A DNA stretch of 64,000 bases, taken from positions 38,547,882-38,611,881 of the forward strand of contig CM034534.1 in assembly GCA_020002185.1 (NCBI GenBank). The letters run 5' to 3'. Each line of letters begins with the position of its first letter. The first letter of the stretch is position 1. This DNA comes from Paraescarpia echinospica. Taxonomy: Eukaryota; Annelida; Polychaeta; Sabellida; Siboglinidae. A program made the position numbers and the translations under genes. Shown here piece after piece: positions 10,891 to 20,769 of this stretch. A model generated the notes under the pieces. The model saw nothing but the letters and a program-made list of their open reading frames with translations. It had not been told where the DNA came from and searched no databases.

Positions 10891-11656
10891 CGCATTTATA
10901 CAGGGTAGGCTAGTACATTCAGATTAAAATACAGTTTTTCACTGTAGCCCTGTGCTTATACATAATTTATGAAAAAAATACAGGAATAAAAAAGCAATAT
11001 ATATAAATGCCATGTTGCAAATACACAGACAATAAAATAGGACAATTAATAATACAATTACATCATAATATAATGCAATAATTATTGGTAATATGGAATG
11101 ATATAAAACATAATATACAAATACTATAAATAAAATAATATTTAATTATAGCTCTAAGGCTAGGCCTTGCACGTTAGCCTATGTTGCATGTGTAAAACAA
11201 ACAATTAAAAAACGTGGGGTAAGACGCCCCTCAAGGGGCAAGAAGCCCCCCCGGGGCGTCTTGCCCCACGTCGAAGGGGGCATCTTGCCCCCAATAGGTT
11301 TCATGCAAACAAGTGCCGATGGTCAAATTACATTTAATTATCGCCCGTTTTGCATGGTAATAATTGAAACTACTGACATAAACGATGCATAAAGTAACGA
11401 CTATGTGCTATCGCACGTAATCTCTGTCTCATAATCATACATCTAGTATGTAAAATATTAACATTAAACAAGCCTAAAAATTTCAAATTCATTTTTTTTA
11501 CTCACCGTTGTTTTAACGTTCTTGCGCGTTCGGACGCAATGAATGCTAGGTTGCAGCATTGTTTTCATCCACCAGAGACAGGCAGCAAACGATCGAAATA
11601 TTGAAATACCCAGGGGGGCGTCTTACCTCGAGGGGGCTTCTTACCCCACCCTTCCC

Positions 11657-12180
11657 TATAGTCGAGACGCTCCGCGAATGTTCGTTGCTCTGGTCTATCC
11701 ACTTTCGAAGGTCGGTGCCTCTTCAAATCGTAGTTTAATATTTTTTGCACATAAGATTAAGAATTCAACGGCGATCGGGATAGGAGTCGAGATAGGGGCG
11801 CTTAAACAATCGAACTGAACGCGTGGAACGATCGGGATACGGAGTCGGGGCGCGTGCAGACGACCGAGTGTCTGCAAGTGCTCCGATCTCGTAATATAAG
11901 GCACCTCTATCCCGATTGCGCCACGCGCTCAGTTGGACTGTTGAACAATTGAACCGCGCGCGTGGCTCGATAGGGATGCGTTTCGAGATCGGGGCGCTTG
12001 CTTGCTTTAAAACTGAATATTCACAATCGTGTAACCGATACAAATATAACAGGGCGTCGTGTAAAAAGGCAGGGCGTTCATTTTGCCTTTTTTGGTACAA
12101 GGGCGTCACTGAAAAAGGGCAGGGCGTAACGCCCTCCAAATTCGACATAGGCAGAACACTGAATTCTGTTATTGTATAGT
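11657..12180. repeat. Third 210-bp repeat copy followed by GC-richer degenerate repeats
   Basis: The first ~110 bp continue the repeat seen at 8995-9377. From 11770 the motif GATCGGGATA(C)GGAGTCG(A)GGGGCGC and the segment CAATYGAACYG..CGCGTGG occur two to three times, spaced roughly 70-170 bp apart, suggesting an eroded tandem array. No gene is recognised. Confidence 0.5.
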
Positions 12181-12655
12181 TGTGATCTGCCCCCAGACAT
12201 CATCCGGGGCTTTGCCGGTTCACATGTGCCAGATTTGTAATAATGGAGCTTCTTACTGAACACGGGTTTTGTTCATTGGCGAAGCAAGACAACTGGGTGC
12301 AGAAATCATAATGCACTAAGTGTTTTCGGACTGTAAGGAGGCGGAAGAACGGGTAATTGTGAATAATGTGCTGCGTTGGTACACAATGACTGGCCAAGGT
12401 CCGAATATGCACAATGTGTTTGCGAAATGTGTGATGATGGCTAAATAATACAAGTGGATGTGCAGGGGCCCGTTTTGGGCGCACCTTTTCAGCGAGTCAA
12501 ACACCGGGTTCTGAAACACCCCATAGATAAAGCAATTTTATTAGAAATACGCTACATTTTAGCACTTATGTAGTCAGATAAGTTGAAAAGATGATCCGGT
12601 AGAAAAAATTAGAATGACAAATGTCAACTTTATGACAAATCTGGCTTAAGGGGCC
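12181..12655. other. Unannotated DNA
   Basis: No supported gene, repeat or RNA. Short open frames on the minus strand have no recognisable motif. Confidence 0.5.
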
Positions 12656-12659
12656 CGTT

Positions 12660-13068
12660 TTGCACACCGTTCCCCTACATTCCTGTAGGCGACCAGCATA
12701 TTTATATTCATCGCTTACTTCTGTAATAAAAAAGCCTATCCAGCTTCGGGCATCGAGTTCTGATTTACTTTTTGTTCCTAGAGTCAATATTAACATTGGA
12801 AGTAGGACATGTTCTATTTCTGCACCAACTCTCTGGAATATGCTCACTCTTAGTGTTAGATCAGTTGAAATTATTACACAATTTCGCCGTCATTTAGAAA
12901 CGTACCTTTATAACTTTGTGTATCCTGTTTAGGTCGCTGGCGTATCAATCCATCCGTTGACGACTTTAATACGGCTTATCGATTTTGAGATTGACTAACC
13001 CTTTTCTTTTGATGCGCCTCTGAACTTGGTTTTCGATTATTTCGGCGCAAAAGAAGTTACCTTATTAT
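12660..13068 (+). pseudogene. CR1/L2-like LINE, C-terminal RT fragment and 3' end
   Basis: The 90-codon open frame 12660-12932 contains LRASSSDLLFVPRVN and ISAPTLWNMLTLSVRS, the conserved last block of CR1/L2-group ORF2 proteins. A short 3' UTR follows, ending in (TTA)n at about 13058. The microsatellite tail then expands into the TAG repeat at 13069-13303. The rest of the LINE is absent. Confidence 0.75.
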
Positions 13069-13107
13069 TATTATTATTAGTAGTAGTAGTAGTAGTAATA
13101 GTAGTAA

Positions 13108-13143
<36 letters not shown>

Positions 13144-13303
13144 AAGTAGAAGTAGTAGTAGTAGTAGTAGTAATAGTAGTAGTAGTAGTAATAGTAGTAG
13201 TAGTAGTAGTAATAGTAGTAGTAGTAGTAGTAGTAGTAGTAATAGTAGTAGTAGTAGTAGTAGTAGTAGTAATAGTAGTAGTAGTAGTAGTAGTAGTAGT
13301 AAG
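13069..13303. repeat. (TAG)n microsatellite, about 235 bp
   Basis: Nearly pure GTA/TAG trinucleotides with regularly interspersed AATAG variants. It directly continues the (TTA)n tail of the LINE fragment, so it probably grew from that tail. Long poly-Val, poly-Thr and poly-Tyr frames across it are artefacts. Confidence 0.97.
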
Positions 13304-13309
13304 CACTAT

Positions 13310-14457
13310 ATACTCCGCTTAGCTCATTTATATATAACGCACTACGATGAGAATATATATTCATGGAAGAAAAAACGAAACATGAGTTACATGACATAGC
13401 ATAACACTCACGATAATAATCTTCATGTTGCCTTGCTCACCCGCTTTCTGTACTGATCGGAATGCCCCAAGGAGGGGCCCGCATAACCGTTAAGTTTGTG
13501 TGACTATGGTGACTTCTATTTGCAAGAACAAAGTAAACATCGCGATGCATGACCTCTCACACCCTTCACGTTCAACAAATCTGTGTACACCAGACTTGTT
13601 ATACAGCTACTATACTTTGTAAACTGTAGCAAATCTCCGTGAGTCTTGTTCAGTGGTTCATAGTAACAAGTGCCAGATAAACACTCGTGTCGGCGTAATC
13701 TTTGACCCAGTTCGTTTTCACCAAACACGTGAACATCACGCTTGTAAGTTGTCATTTTGGAATTGTTCACACTCGTAGGTCAGACGTCTGCCCAGTACAC
13801 GTTGTTTTGGACAGTTTTAAATTGTTCAAAAAATCCTGACAAATGACGCATTTTGAAAAGTTAATTGAGAGACGTCTTCTCTTTCTCGTTAGCTTTATGT
13901 GGCTAGATTCCATTGCAAATGTTCAGCACTTTTGAAATCAAACTGGTAATGTCAGGCATTCTGCCTCCTTTTATTGAATGAAGACGAACGTAACGAACAA
14001 TGGGTTGAAAAGGAATGCGCACTACAATAAACTTAAATTAGATGATAATTTACCATTATTAAATGTGTATGTACATTTACGATAGATTTATATCCAGGAT
14101 GCCACGTATTCAACAAAGATGCATTTGTCCCAATTCTTCACACTTAGCGATATTGCCATTATCGCCCACGGCTGTCAACGATAAAGGTTGATTTATTCAA
14201 TACTTACGTTGTTTCATGACATTCATTGTTTCATGCTATTACTTTATGCAGGCACTTATTATTGAAATAACCGTTACTTTATAAGACTTGTTAATTAAGA
14301 TTAAGATTAGTCAAAATAAAACTTACCAACCCAAGACTAACTCGAGTACAAATAGAAGAAAACTAGCCCCCAATAGCGATATTTTTTATATTGCATGTAC
14401 GTGGATCAGCTCGTATTTATTATGTTTCGTTTTGCAATTTTAAAAACGATATCGCGA

Positions 14458-14490
<33 letters not shown>

Positions 14491-14580
14491 CTGATATTCT
14501 AAAACTGAGATAATTATTCTTTTCATCGTTTGACTTCAGAGCAATTGTTAGAACAATTTGTCTTAACATTTGCAGAATAG
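13310..14580. other. Non-coding DNA with a TA microsatellite
   Basis: No gene is recognised. A (TA)n tract lies at about 14458-14491. Confidence 0.5.
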
Positions 14581-14584
14581 CACA

Positions 14585-15470
14585 ATTTCGAAAATTCATC
14601 ATTTGACAGTGACCTTGTTCAACCTTCGCTCCACACATACAGCACCAGTTGATAGCTCCGTGTCACACCTCACTTTGACGAGGATACAATACGGTTTACA
14701 ATGGTATATGAAAAGGTATTGTCCATTTAGGGAAATAGATACGCAACCATTGGAAACCTAGGCCTACACCGATTGTGGAATGGTGCAATTTTGAACAGTC
14801 ACCATTCGATAGTGACCTTGTTTGACATTCACTACACATATAATGCTCCATTTAATAGCTACACGTTATACCTCATTGTACCGGGAAGACAGTAAGCTTT
14901 CCAACGGAATATGGAATTGACATCAGTAAGTAGGAAACGCAGCTCCATAACCATTACGATTTTGTAAAGCTAGCGGGATGGCGTAATTTCTAACATTCAT
15001 CAATTGACGGTGACCCTATTTGAACGCCGCTCCACACAAACTGCTTCACCTCACAACGCCAAGTCACACCGCATTTTGACGGGGAGAAATTGTCCTTTCA
15101 TACAGTGTATGATTTGTCCGTAGTCGTGAAGTAGAAACACAGTCAATGTAACTCTTTGATGTTCGCGGCATTGTAAACTTTCAAATACTCGTCATTTGAT
15201 GGGTAACCTTGTTTGACCTTGTCGTCACTCTTATCATTCCTGGATACAGCATCATATCGTACTCTCTTTTGAAGGTGAGACAATATGCTTTCCAAGAATA
15301 TATGACAAATTGTAATATTAAGACGTTTTCGGAAGTGTCCAATTTCTAAAATTGATCGTTTGATGGTGACCTTGGTTGACCTTGGATTCACGCTTACTGC
15401 ACCACTTGGCAACTCTACGCAGGCCTAATTATGACGGGGAGATGCAGGGCTTTCGAATGATATAACATTT
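14585..15470. repeat. Degenerate ~165-210-bp tandem repeat, about 4-5 units
   Basis: A core like TTCATCATTTGACAGTGACC occurs at about 14593, 14801, 15000, 15190 and 15354. Each is followed by TTGTTTGACC-like and GCTCCACAC-like blocks and then by TTTGACGGGGAGA-like and CTTTCCAA blocks. Copies differ considerably, so the array is old. Several units carry TGACCT-type half-sites four bases apart. Confidence 0.75.
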
Positions 15471-15786
15471 GGGTGTGTGTAGGGGCGCCATTTAAATCGG
15501 TCTGTTAGGTGGTTCTACCGCTCGCCTATATGCGATGGTGATAGCCAGAACACCGTGAATTTCCATGTAACTTAACCCTATGTGGAAGTACAGAGCAGCC
15601 GCAACGTAACGATCCACGGCTTCCAACACCAGTCCTGATAGATACCCCGCTACCCGCACGTGTACGGTTGATATAATTAAAGGAGCCCTGTATAGATTGC
15701 GCTATTCCACGGCAGAAGTATTTTGTCGGCCGACGTTTGGCGTCTGCGGCTATTTATAGAACAGCCTCGTGCAGGCGATATGTTTG

Positions 15787-15968
15787 CCGTCGTTAGTTCT
15801 CGGGAACACAAGACAAGCTTGCGCAAAAATCTAGTGATTGTGTTGTTGATAAGGATTTATTTATGACATATACTGTTGCAAACTAACAACAATAAATAAA
15901 TCCTTATCAACAACACAATCACAAGATGCGCCGCACGCTTGTCTTGTGTTCCAGAGAACTAACGACGG
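15787..15968. repeat. ~78-bp perfect-to-near-perfect inverted repeat, LTR-like
   Basis: The left arm (15787-15864) runs from CCGTCGTTAGTTCTC to GATAAGGATTTATTTAT. The right arm (15892-15968) is its inverse, with few differences. The loop is about 27 bp. Upstream of the left arm, TATTTATAG and LTR-like sequence suggest the arms are two oppositely oriented LTR ends, possibly of the Gypsy-A remnant that follows. Confidence 0.85.
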
Positions 15969-16001
15969 TTGAAAAAGCGTTCCATTTCCGGTTCTCTACT
16001 A

Positions 16002-16041
16002 TCTCGTAATTACGAGATACTATCTCATAATTACGAGATAA
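16002..16041. repeat. Two consecutive palindromes ATCTCGTAATTACGAGAT
   Basis: A perfect 18-bp palindrome ATCTCGTAATTACGAGAT is followed after two bases by ATCTCATAATTACGAGAT with one mismatch. No gene is associated. Confidence 0.9.
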
Positions 16042-16089
16042 AAAGTTTTTTCTGGTGGCACCAACGGGCTTCCGTAAGAATGCGTAACT

Positions 16090-16993
16090 TCGTACACCGT
16101 GACGTGCAACATCGAAAATGAACGCCGCGAGACTCTACGAGACGCGTTGATAACGCTCTGCGTAGGAATGAGACCGCTCGGTGGCCCTCCCACAGTCATA
16201 CGGACTGACCCACCGCCAGGATTCGCCTCACTCGTCGACGATGAACTTCTCTCCCCATATCGCATGACAGCTAGTTGAGCTGGGACGCGTGAAGAACCCG
16301 AATAAAAACCCAGTGGCAGAACTCGAGGGTGGAATTCTCCAGCAACAACCTAGTGGCGGAACCATTACACGCGTCACACTGGCCGTCGCAACGGCAACTC
16401 TTAATTCCCGTGTCCGCAACCGGGGTTTATCTGCCCGTGAGATGTGCATGGACTCAGCGTGACATTCGAACCAGCGAACAGGTGCCAGTGTCTGATCACA
16501 ACCTCATTCTGGAACAACAAAAGCTACGCGGCGCCAATCACACGCACAGCGAGCTATCAAAGAGCGATAAAATGCCAAACTCTCAACCCATTAATTTTGT
16601 GATCGGAGATCTGGTTGATATACATGCCGACCGAAATAAAACACACGCTCGAAACAGATACTTGGTTGTAAGTGTTGACGGTATTTGGATTAATATCCTT
16701 AAGTTCATCGGTAAGAGCTACGTCATACTGGGTGACGTGATTTGTGTGTTACCGCGTCCCTGCCGACAAAAACACTCGTGTCGCCGCTGCTCGACATACA
16801 CGAGTCGGTTCAAGACCCATATCCGACGTTCCGGACCCTATGCCACCGCCAAGCGTATACCAGTACAGTTGTCCGAACGTCAGCCACAGATCGATGAACT
16901 CCCCGATGTAGATGAACCCCGTGAGATACCCGACACACCACTGGTGTTCAACCTCGACGATATACTAGAGAGCGACGGTTCACAAAATATTTA
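16090..16993 (+). pseudogene. Gypsy-A second copy: integrase end and C-terminal tail
   Basis: Frames 16095-16450 read ETLRDALITLCVGMRPL, GGPPTVIRTDPPPGF and then VELGRVKNPNKNPVAEL, followed by NSRVRNRGLSAREMC. This is the late integrase core of the same Gypsy family as 6231-7699, including the aspartate of the VIRTD block. The tail (16490-16993, 221-codon frame starting at 16329) has a GPY/F-like region (FVIGDLVDIHADRNKTHARN) and an acidic end (REIPDTPLVFNLDDILESDG). Frames shift near 16440. Gag, protease and RT are absent. The copy is non-functional. Confidence 0.8.
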
Positions 16994-17364
16994 AGCGATT
17001 ACGTTACATAGAAAATGAACAAACGGACACGGAGAAAATAAATCACGCCAACACGGTTTTTTTATGACTAGACAGCTTTGCCGCCTAGTGATCAAAGGGA
17101 CCAGCCGAGGAAAAGCCTCGAGTTGATTCTCCCCGCCATGTTCAATTGACGGTTTGACGCCTGGCTGCGTGACTTCGCCAGGGAGATAGTCTGGCTCAGA
17201 ATCGCGTTTTGACTGCTCGCTGCCAGTTAGCACGTCTATCCCCCAGAATGTTTATATATTATGTATGTTTTCGATAACGAAATGAAATTACGAAATAGTG
17301 CCCGAAATAGTATTATATAAAAAAATAAAATGAATATTAAACTAAATGAACACAAACAAAAATG

Positions 17365-17440
17365 TCGAGTACTCTGCGGGATTTGAACCAAGGATCTGAA
17401 ATTAGCTGCTCGACACGCTACCGACTTAGCCACTAAGGTC
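17365..17440 (-). ncRNA. tRNA-like SINE head or tRNA pseudogene
   Basis: On the minus strand TGGCTAAGTCGGTAGCG resembles a pol III A box and GGTTCAAATCC a B box, at tRNA-like spacing. The putative acceptor arms do not pair, so it is not a functional tRNA. A SINE or retropseudogene is most likely. Confidence 0.55.
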
Positions 17441-17444
17441 AGCA

Positions 17445-18390
17445 CGTTTTCGTTGTACTTTGGCGACTACATATATTATAATATATGTAATCGCCAAACT
17501 ATAGTTAGCAGTTCGACCGTTGCGCGAAACATTGGTTGCACTTTGTTTAGTTAAATGTGTCCTTGTTTGGTATTTATATAATGCTTATTCATACTTAGTC
17601 TTTTGTTTCTACTCGAGCTTAAGCAAATAACGTCAATACAGTGTCTTTGACAGCCACGAGAGCTGCCACTTAATGACTATTCATGTGATTAAAAGGCGTC
17701 CAGTAGCTGTCATATATATATATATATATTTATTTATATATGCATGGACATATACGCATACAATGAGTCATTATGCATGTCACAAAATGCATCAACAGAC
17801 GTATTACAATACATTTTAGTTTATTATATTCCACATATATAACAGTTAATAATAGTACAAGCATTCTGATATATTTCAATAATGTATATTTTGATATAGG
17901 TGGAGAATCCATGGATACTCTGTGTGTATATTTTATTAATAATGGTATCGGGAGAAATATTGAATATCTTTGTTATGCTGAATCTGACGTTTCTTTTGGC
18001 GAATCCGTGATTTACTCTAGAGATAAATACATTTGTGTATGCCCTAGTAGCATGTAGATGGCGCTGGATATTGAATAAGGGTAGGGTTTTAATTGAAATG
18101 ATATTATCTGATAAACGTGTATTCTTATTTAATTTGTTATTTCATAGTTGGCCTGAGAGCCGTTAATAATCCAGGCCGTGGTGATAGGACAATGCTGCCA
18201 CCTAACGGCGCCTGGATAATCGAGGCTAGACAAACGGTGGCGCCACGTCACGGAGCTCGAGGCTAATGCGCTAGCGCATCAAATATTCTATTTTCGCCCC
18301 CGTACAACAACAACGTTGTAATAATCGGTGTTATTGTTATTGTAGTTTTGCAAGCTCTCATATGATACGTGGAACGAATATAGACCAATG
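17445..18390. other. Non-coding DNA; possible promoter side of PCGF1
   Basis: AT-rich with a short TA run at 17711-17735. The segment 18170-18300 is locally GC- and CpG-richer. No gene is supported. If the PCGF1 first exon lies near 18393 this would be its upstream region, but that is inference. Confidence 0.35.
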
Positions 18391-18392
18391 AA

Positions 18393-18401
18393 ATGGAAGA
18401 G
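18393..18401 (+). CDS. Candidate first coding exon of PCGF1 (very short, speculative)
   Basis: ATGGAAGAG is followed at once by GTACGG, which would join in phase 0 to the exon at 20667. The ATG has G at -3 and G at +4, a fair initiation context. Vertebrate PCGF1 has acidic residues just before this point of the protein. The evidence is weak: the exon would add three residues only, the donor is not a strong one, and other upstream exons are equally possible. Confidence 0.15.
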
Positions 18402-18409
18402 GTACGGTA

Positions 18410-20660
18410 CTTGTTACTTACATGTTATTCACACTTTCAACCAGGAAGGTGTTGCAAAGCCAGAGTTTATCTCGCATTTTCTCGCATTATCGCCGAGGCC
18501 TTCTTAGGCCTTAGCCTTGGCTTAGGCAGCGACACTGACTTGATCAGCTAGACAAATGTACTTCTTGAGTATGCTATGACCTGTAGGTATAACTTATGAG
18601 TATAACATCGCTGTCAACTACCACTGGCACTGTCACAAACTGTGTCTCAATTTGGGACGTAAACTAAAAGAACCACTGAGGACGAGAAGCACCCTGGCAG
18701 TGATCACCCTCACTCAGTCAGTGCCAGCATAGAAAGGTCGGCTTGGCGATAATGTTCTGAAAAAGGCTGGCTAGGTGAATGAGACCTCATAAGATCATAA
18801 CATTGTAACCACAATATGTACAGACTAGTCAGTTAATAGAACGTTGTCGAGTGCTGGAAACAACTAGGAAACTAGGAGACACGGTGTCAGAAATTCAAAT
18901 GGCGCAGCCGTAGTTATTACTAGACACATCTTCGAATAAAACACGACCCCGGGACCGGCACAGTCTAAATCTCTAATATAATTCATTGTTAACAGTGTTC
19001 GCAGTGTCACTGACACTGTCTGTGTTATAAATAATGTTTGACAGCTAGTTTCAATACAGAAGTGAGCAGTTGCAAAACCAAACCAATGGTTTCTTGTTTG
19101 CTTCGTTTTCATTGGTACTATTAATACTAATAGTAGTGGATTGTAGCTTTTTTATTTGTATGACTTATCGCAGTATTGATATATAACGTTAAATATATAT
19201 AAAGTAAATGATACACTTCAGGGCTTGACATTAACTCCCATAAAGCATTTGTTCAGTAGGACAGGTACTAATTCATGTTTACTTGTTCCACCAAAAAATT
19301 GCTTTAAACATAAAACGCCAATGTTATTGCCATAACTGGCTCTGGGGTTGTACCTTCCAAATTACTTGGCGGGCAGTAATCCTTCAACATACTTAGTATA
19401 GTCTTAAGAACATTATATTAATTAATTAATTAAAAACTAGGAACAAACTGCCTCCTTTTAACTAATTAAAATGCAAAGCTAGACATGTCATGGCATTTTA
19501 CTGAACACAATTTTATATCAACGTTCTGAATTATCATCTCTGCTAGTAATACAAAATATTGTTTGTAATAAAATTTCAGATACAGTTATGTAATTGGACC
19601 TAGCCATGCATGCTACCTGGTAGTTTTGTTGATATTTACATCCATAACAGTTATTTAATCAATTGAATGCTTTTATGAAATTATACACATTTATTTTGAA
19701 TGTATGTATGTCTATACAGTACTCACATAGGGAACACTCTCCTCTATATAGGTTTTATGTTGAATTTTGCATAGGCACACGTTATTTCATAGTTTAAACT
19801 TTAAACAAATAGTACAGGGGTGCCTGCATAGGACTTTGTACCTATAGCTTTAGGCAGTCATCATTTACTCGCTATAATTTATCAATCTTTTGCTGCAGAC
19901 CATAAGCAGGGTCAGAGCAAGGGGTTAATGAAAATTGCTTTAGCCAATGCGGCTGAGATTCTCGCTTCCTCTCACAGGCATCGTACCTACGCTTATGTGC
20001 AACTTTATCATTGGCGCTCAGTTTTCTTTTGGGGGGTTGGACCCCTTTTATGAAGTTCCCCATGATTTTGAAAGGAAACGCAGAAGATTGATGGGTAAAA
20101 GTTAGTACTGTTCAGTGTACTATATTTGTACCCGTGTACAATGTTGCAACGTGTAGTGGCTGCTCGTTTACGAAATCGGATATATCGGGAACAAAGATTT
20201 AACAGTTTGTTTTTCGATACAATGTGTTACATTTATGTCTGTACGCCTAAATCAAATTGCTTGCATTTATATTGTTACAAAACAAGTCGAAAATAGCTAC
20301 TCTCCCGGGGGATAGTGCAGCCATTAGGTTACTCATCCCCAGGAATTTCTACTCACCTCGGGCGAGAGGGCGAGCGTTAAGATCGATCCCTGGCTATATG
20401 CCTGTAAGTCCGTCAAATTTAAGAAAATTAATGAGAGTTTTGGATCAATTGTAATGTAAATTGTAAGAGTTGCCATTATGAATGTAGGGTACTGGACATT
20501 ACACTAGCATAGTTACACTTCCCTGGTACCATCTGTTGACTGCAAGACATACCTGTCTTTCTTTGTTCACCCTCAGACATGCTGTTTTACTGTGTTTAAA
20601 TCATTGATCGCTATTTCTTTGACTTTGTATATATGTGAATATCTTAATTTGCATCCTTCT
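18410..20660. other. Non-coding DNA upstream of the first recognised PCGF1 exon
   Basis: AT-rich sequence without a supportable gene. A small minus-strand open frame at 20063-19872 (KRKLSANDKVAHKRRYDACE...) vaguely recalls the N-terminus of hAT/ZNF862-like proteins, but is too weak to call. A segment at 20290-20450 has a GATCGATCC B-box-like motif and might be a decayed SINE. Confidence 0.35.
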
Positions 20661-20666
20661 CTGCAG

Positions 20667-20769
20667 CCGTTACAGATCTCTATTCGCAACATAAACCCAC
20701 ATATTGTGTGTTCATTATGTGCTGGTTACTTCATAGATGCCACAACCATCATGGAATGTCTACATACAT
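20667..20769 (+). CDS. PCGF1: PCGF1 exon: first half of RING finger
   Basis: The acceptor is CTTCTCTGCAG at 20656-20666; an alternative AG nine bases later would also keep frame. It encodes ...[19 protein letters not shown] and ECLHT. The donor is GTGAGT at 20770. The intron splits the phenylalanine codon of the ECLHTFC motif (phase 1). Confidence 0.92.

Larger units (their letters stand above)
9378..11656. mobile_element. pogo/Tigger DNA transposon with terminal inverted repeats and TA duplication
   Basis: The left end is GGGTAGGGTGGGGCATGGAG. The right end, read inward, is GGGAAGGGTGGGGTAAGAAG, and both continue with CCCCCT. TA flanks each side (9376-9377 and 11657-11658). The uninterrupted paralogous repeat at 9160-9176 reads GATATGTATAGTCGAG. 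The interrupted copy reads GATATG-TA-[element]-TA-TAGTCGAG, which fixes both ends exactly. Subterminal regions contain several GGGGCATCTTGCCCC-type palindromes (9575-9637 and 11216-11292). It encodes an internally deleted transposase on the minus strand. Confidence 0.92.

Noticed and set aside
13026..13397. Poly-Val, poly-Thr and poly-Tyr open frames
   Set aside because: They are translations of the TAG microsatellite.
17365..17440. Functional tRNA gene
   Set aside because: A and B boxes are present but the acceptor stem does not pair; recorded as a SINE head or pseudogene instead.
19872..20063. Minus-strand 63-codon frame with a basic, transposase-like look
   Set aside because: A single short similarity to hAT/ZNF862-type N-termini is too weak, and there is no supporting context or inverted repeats.
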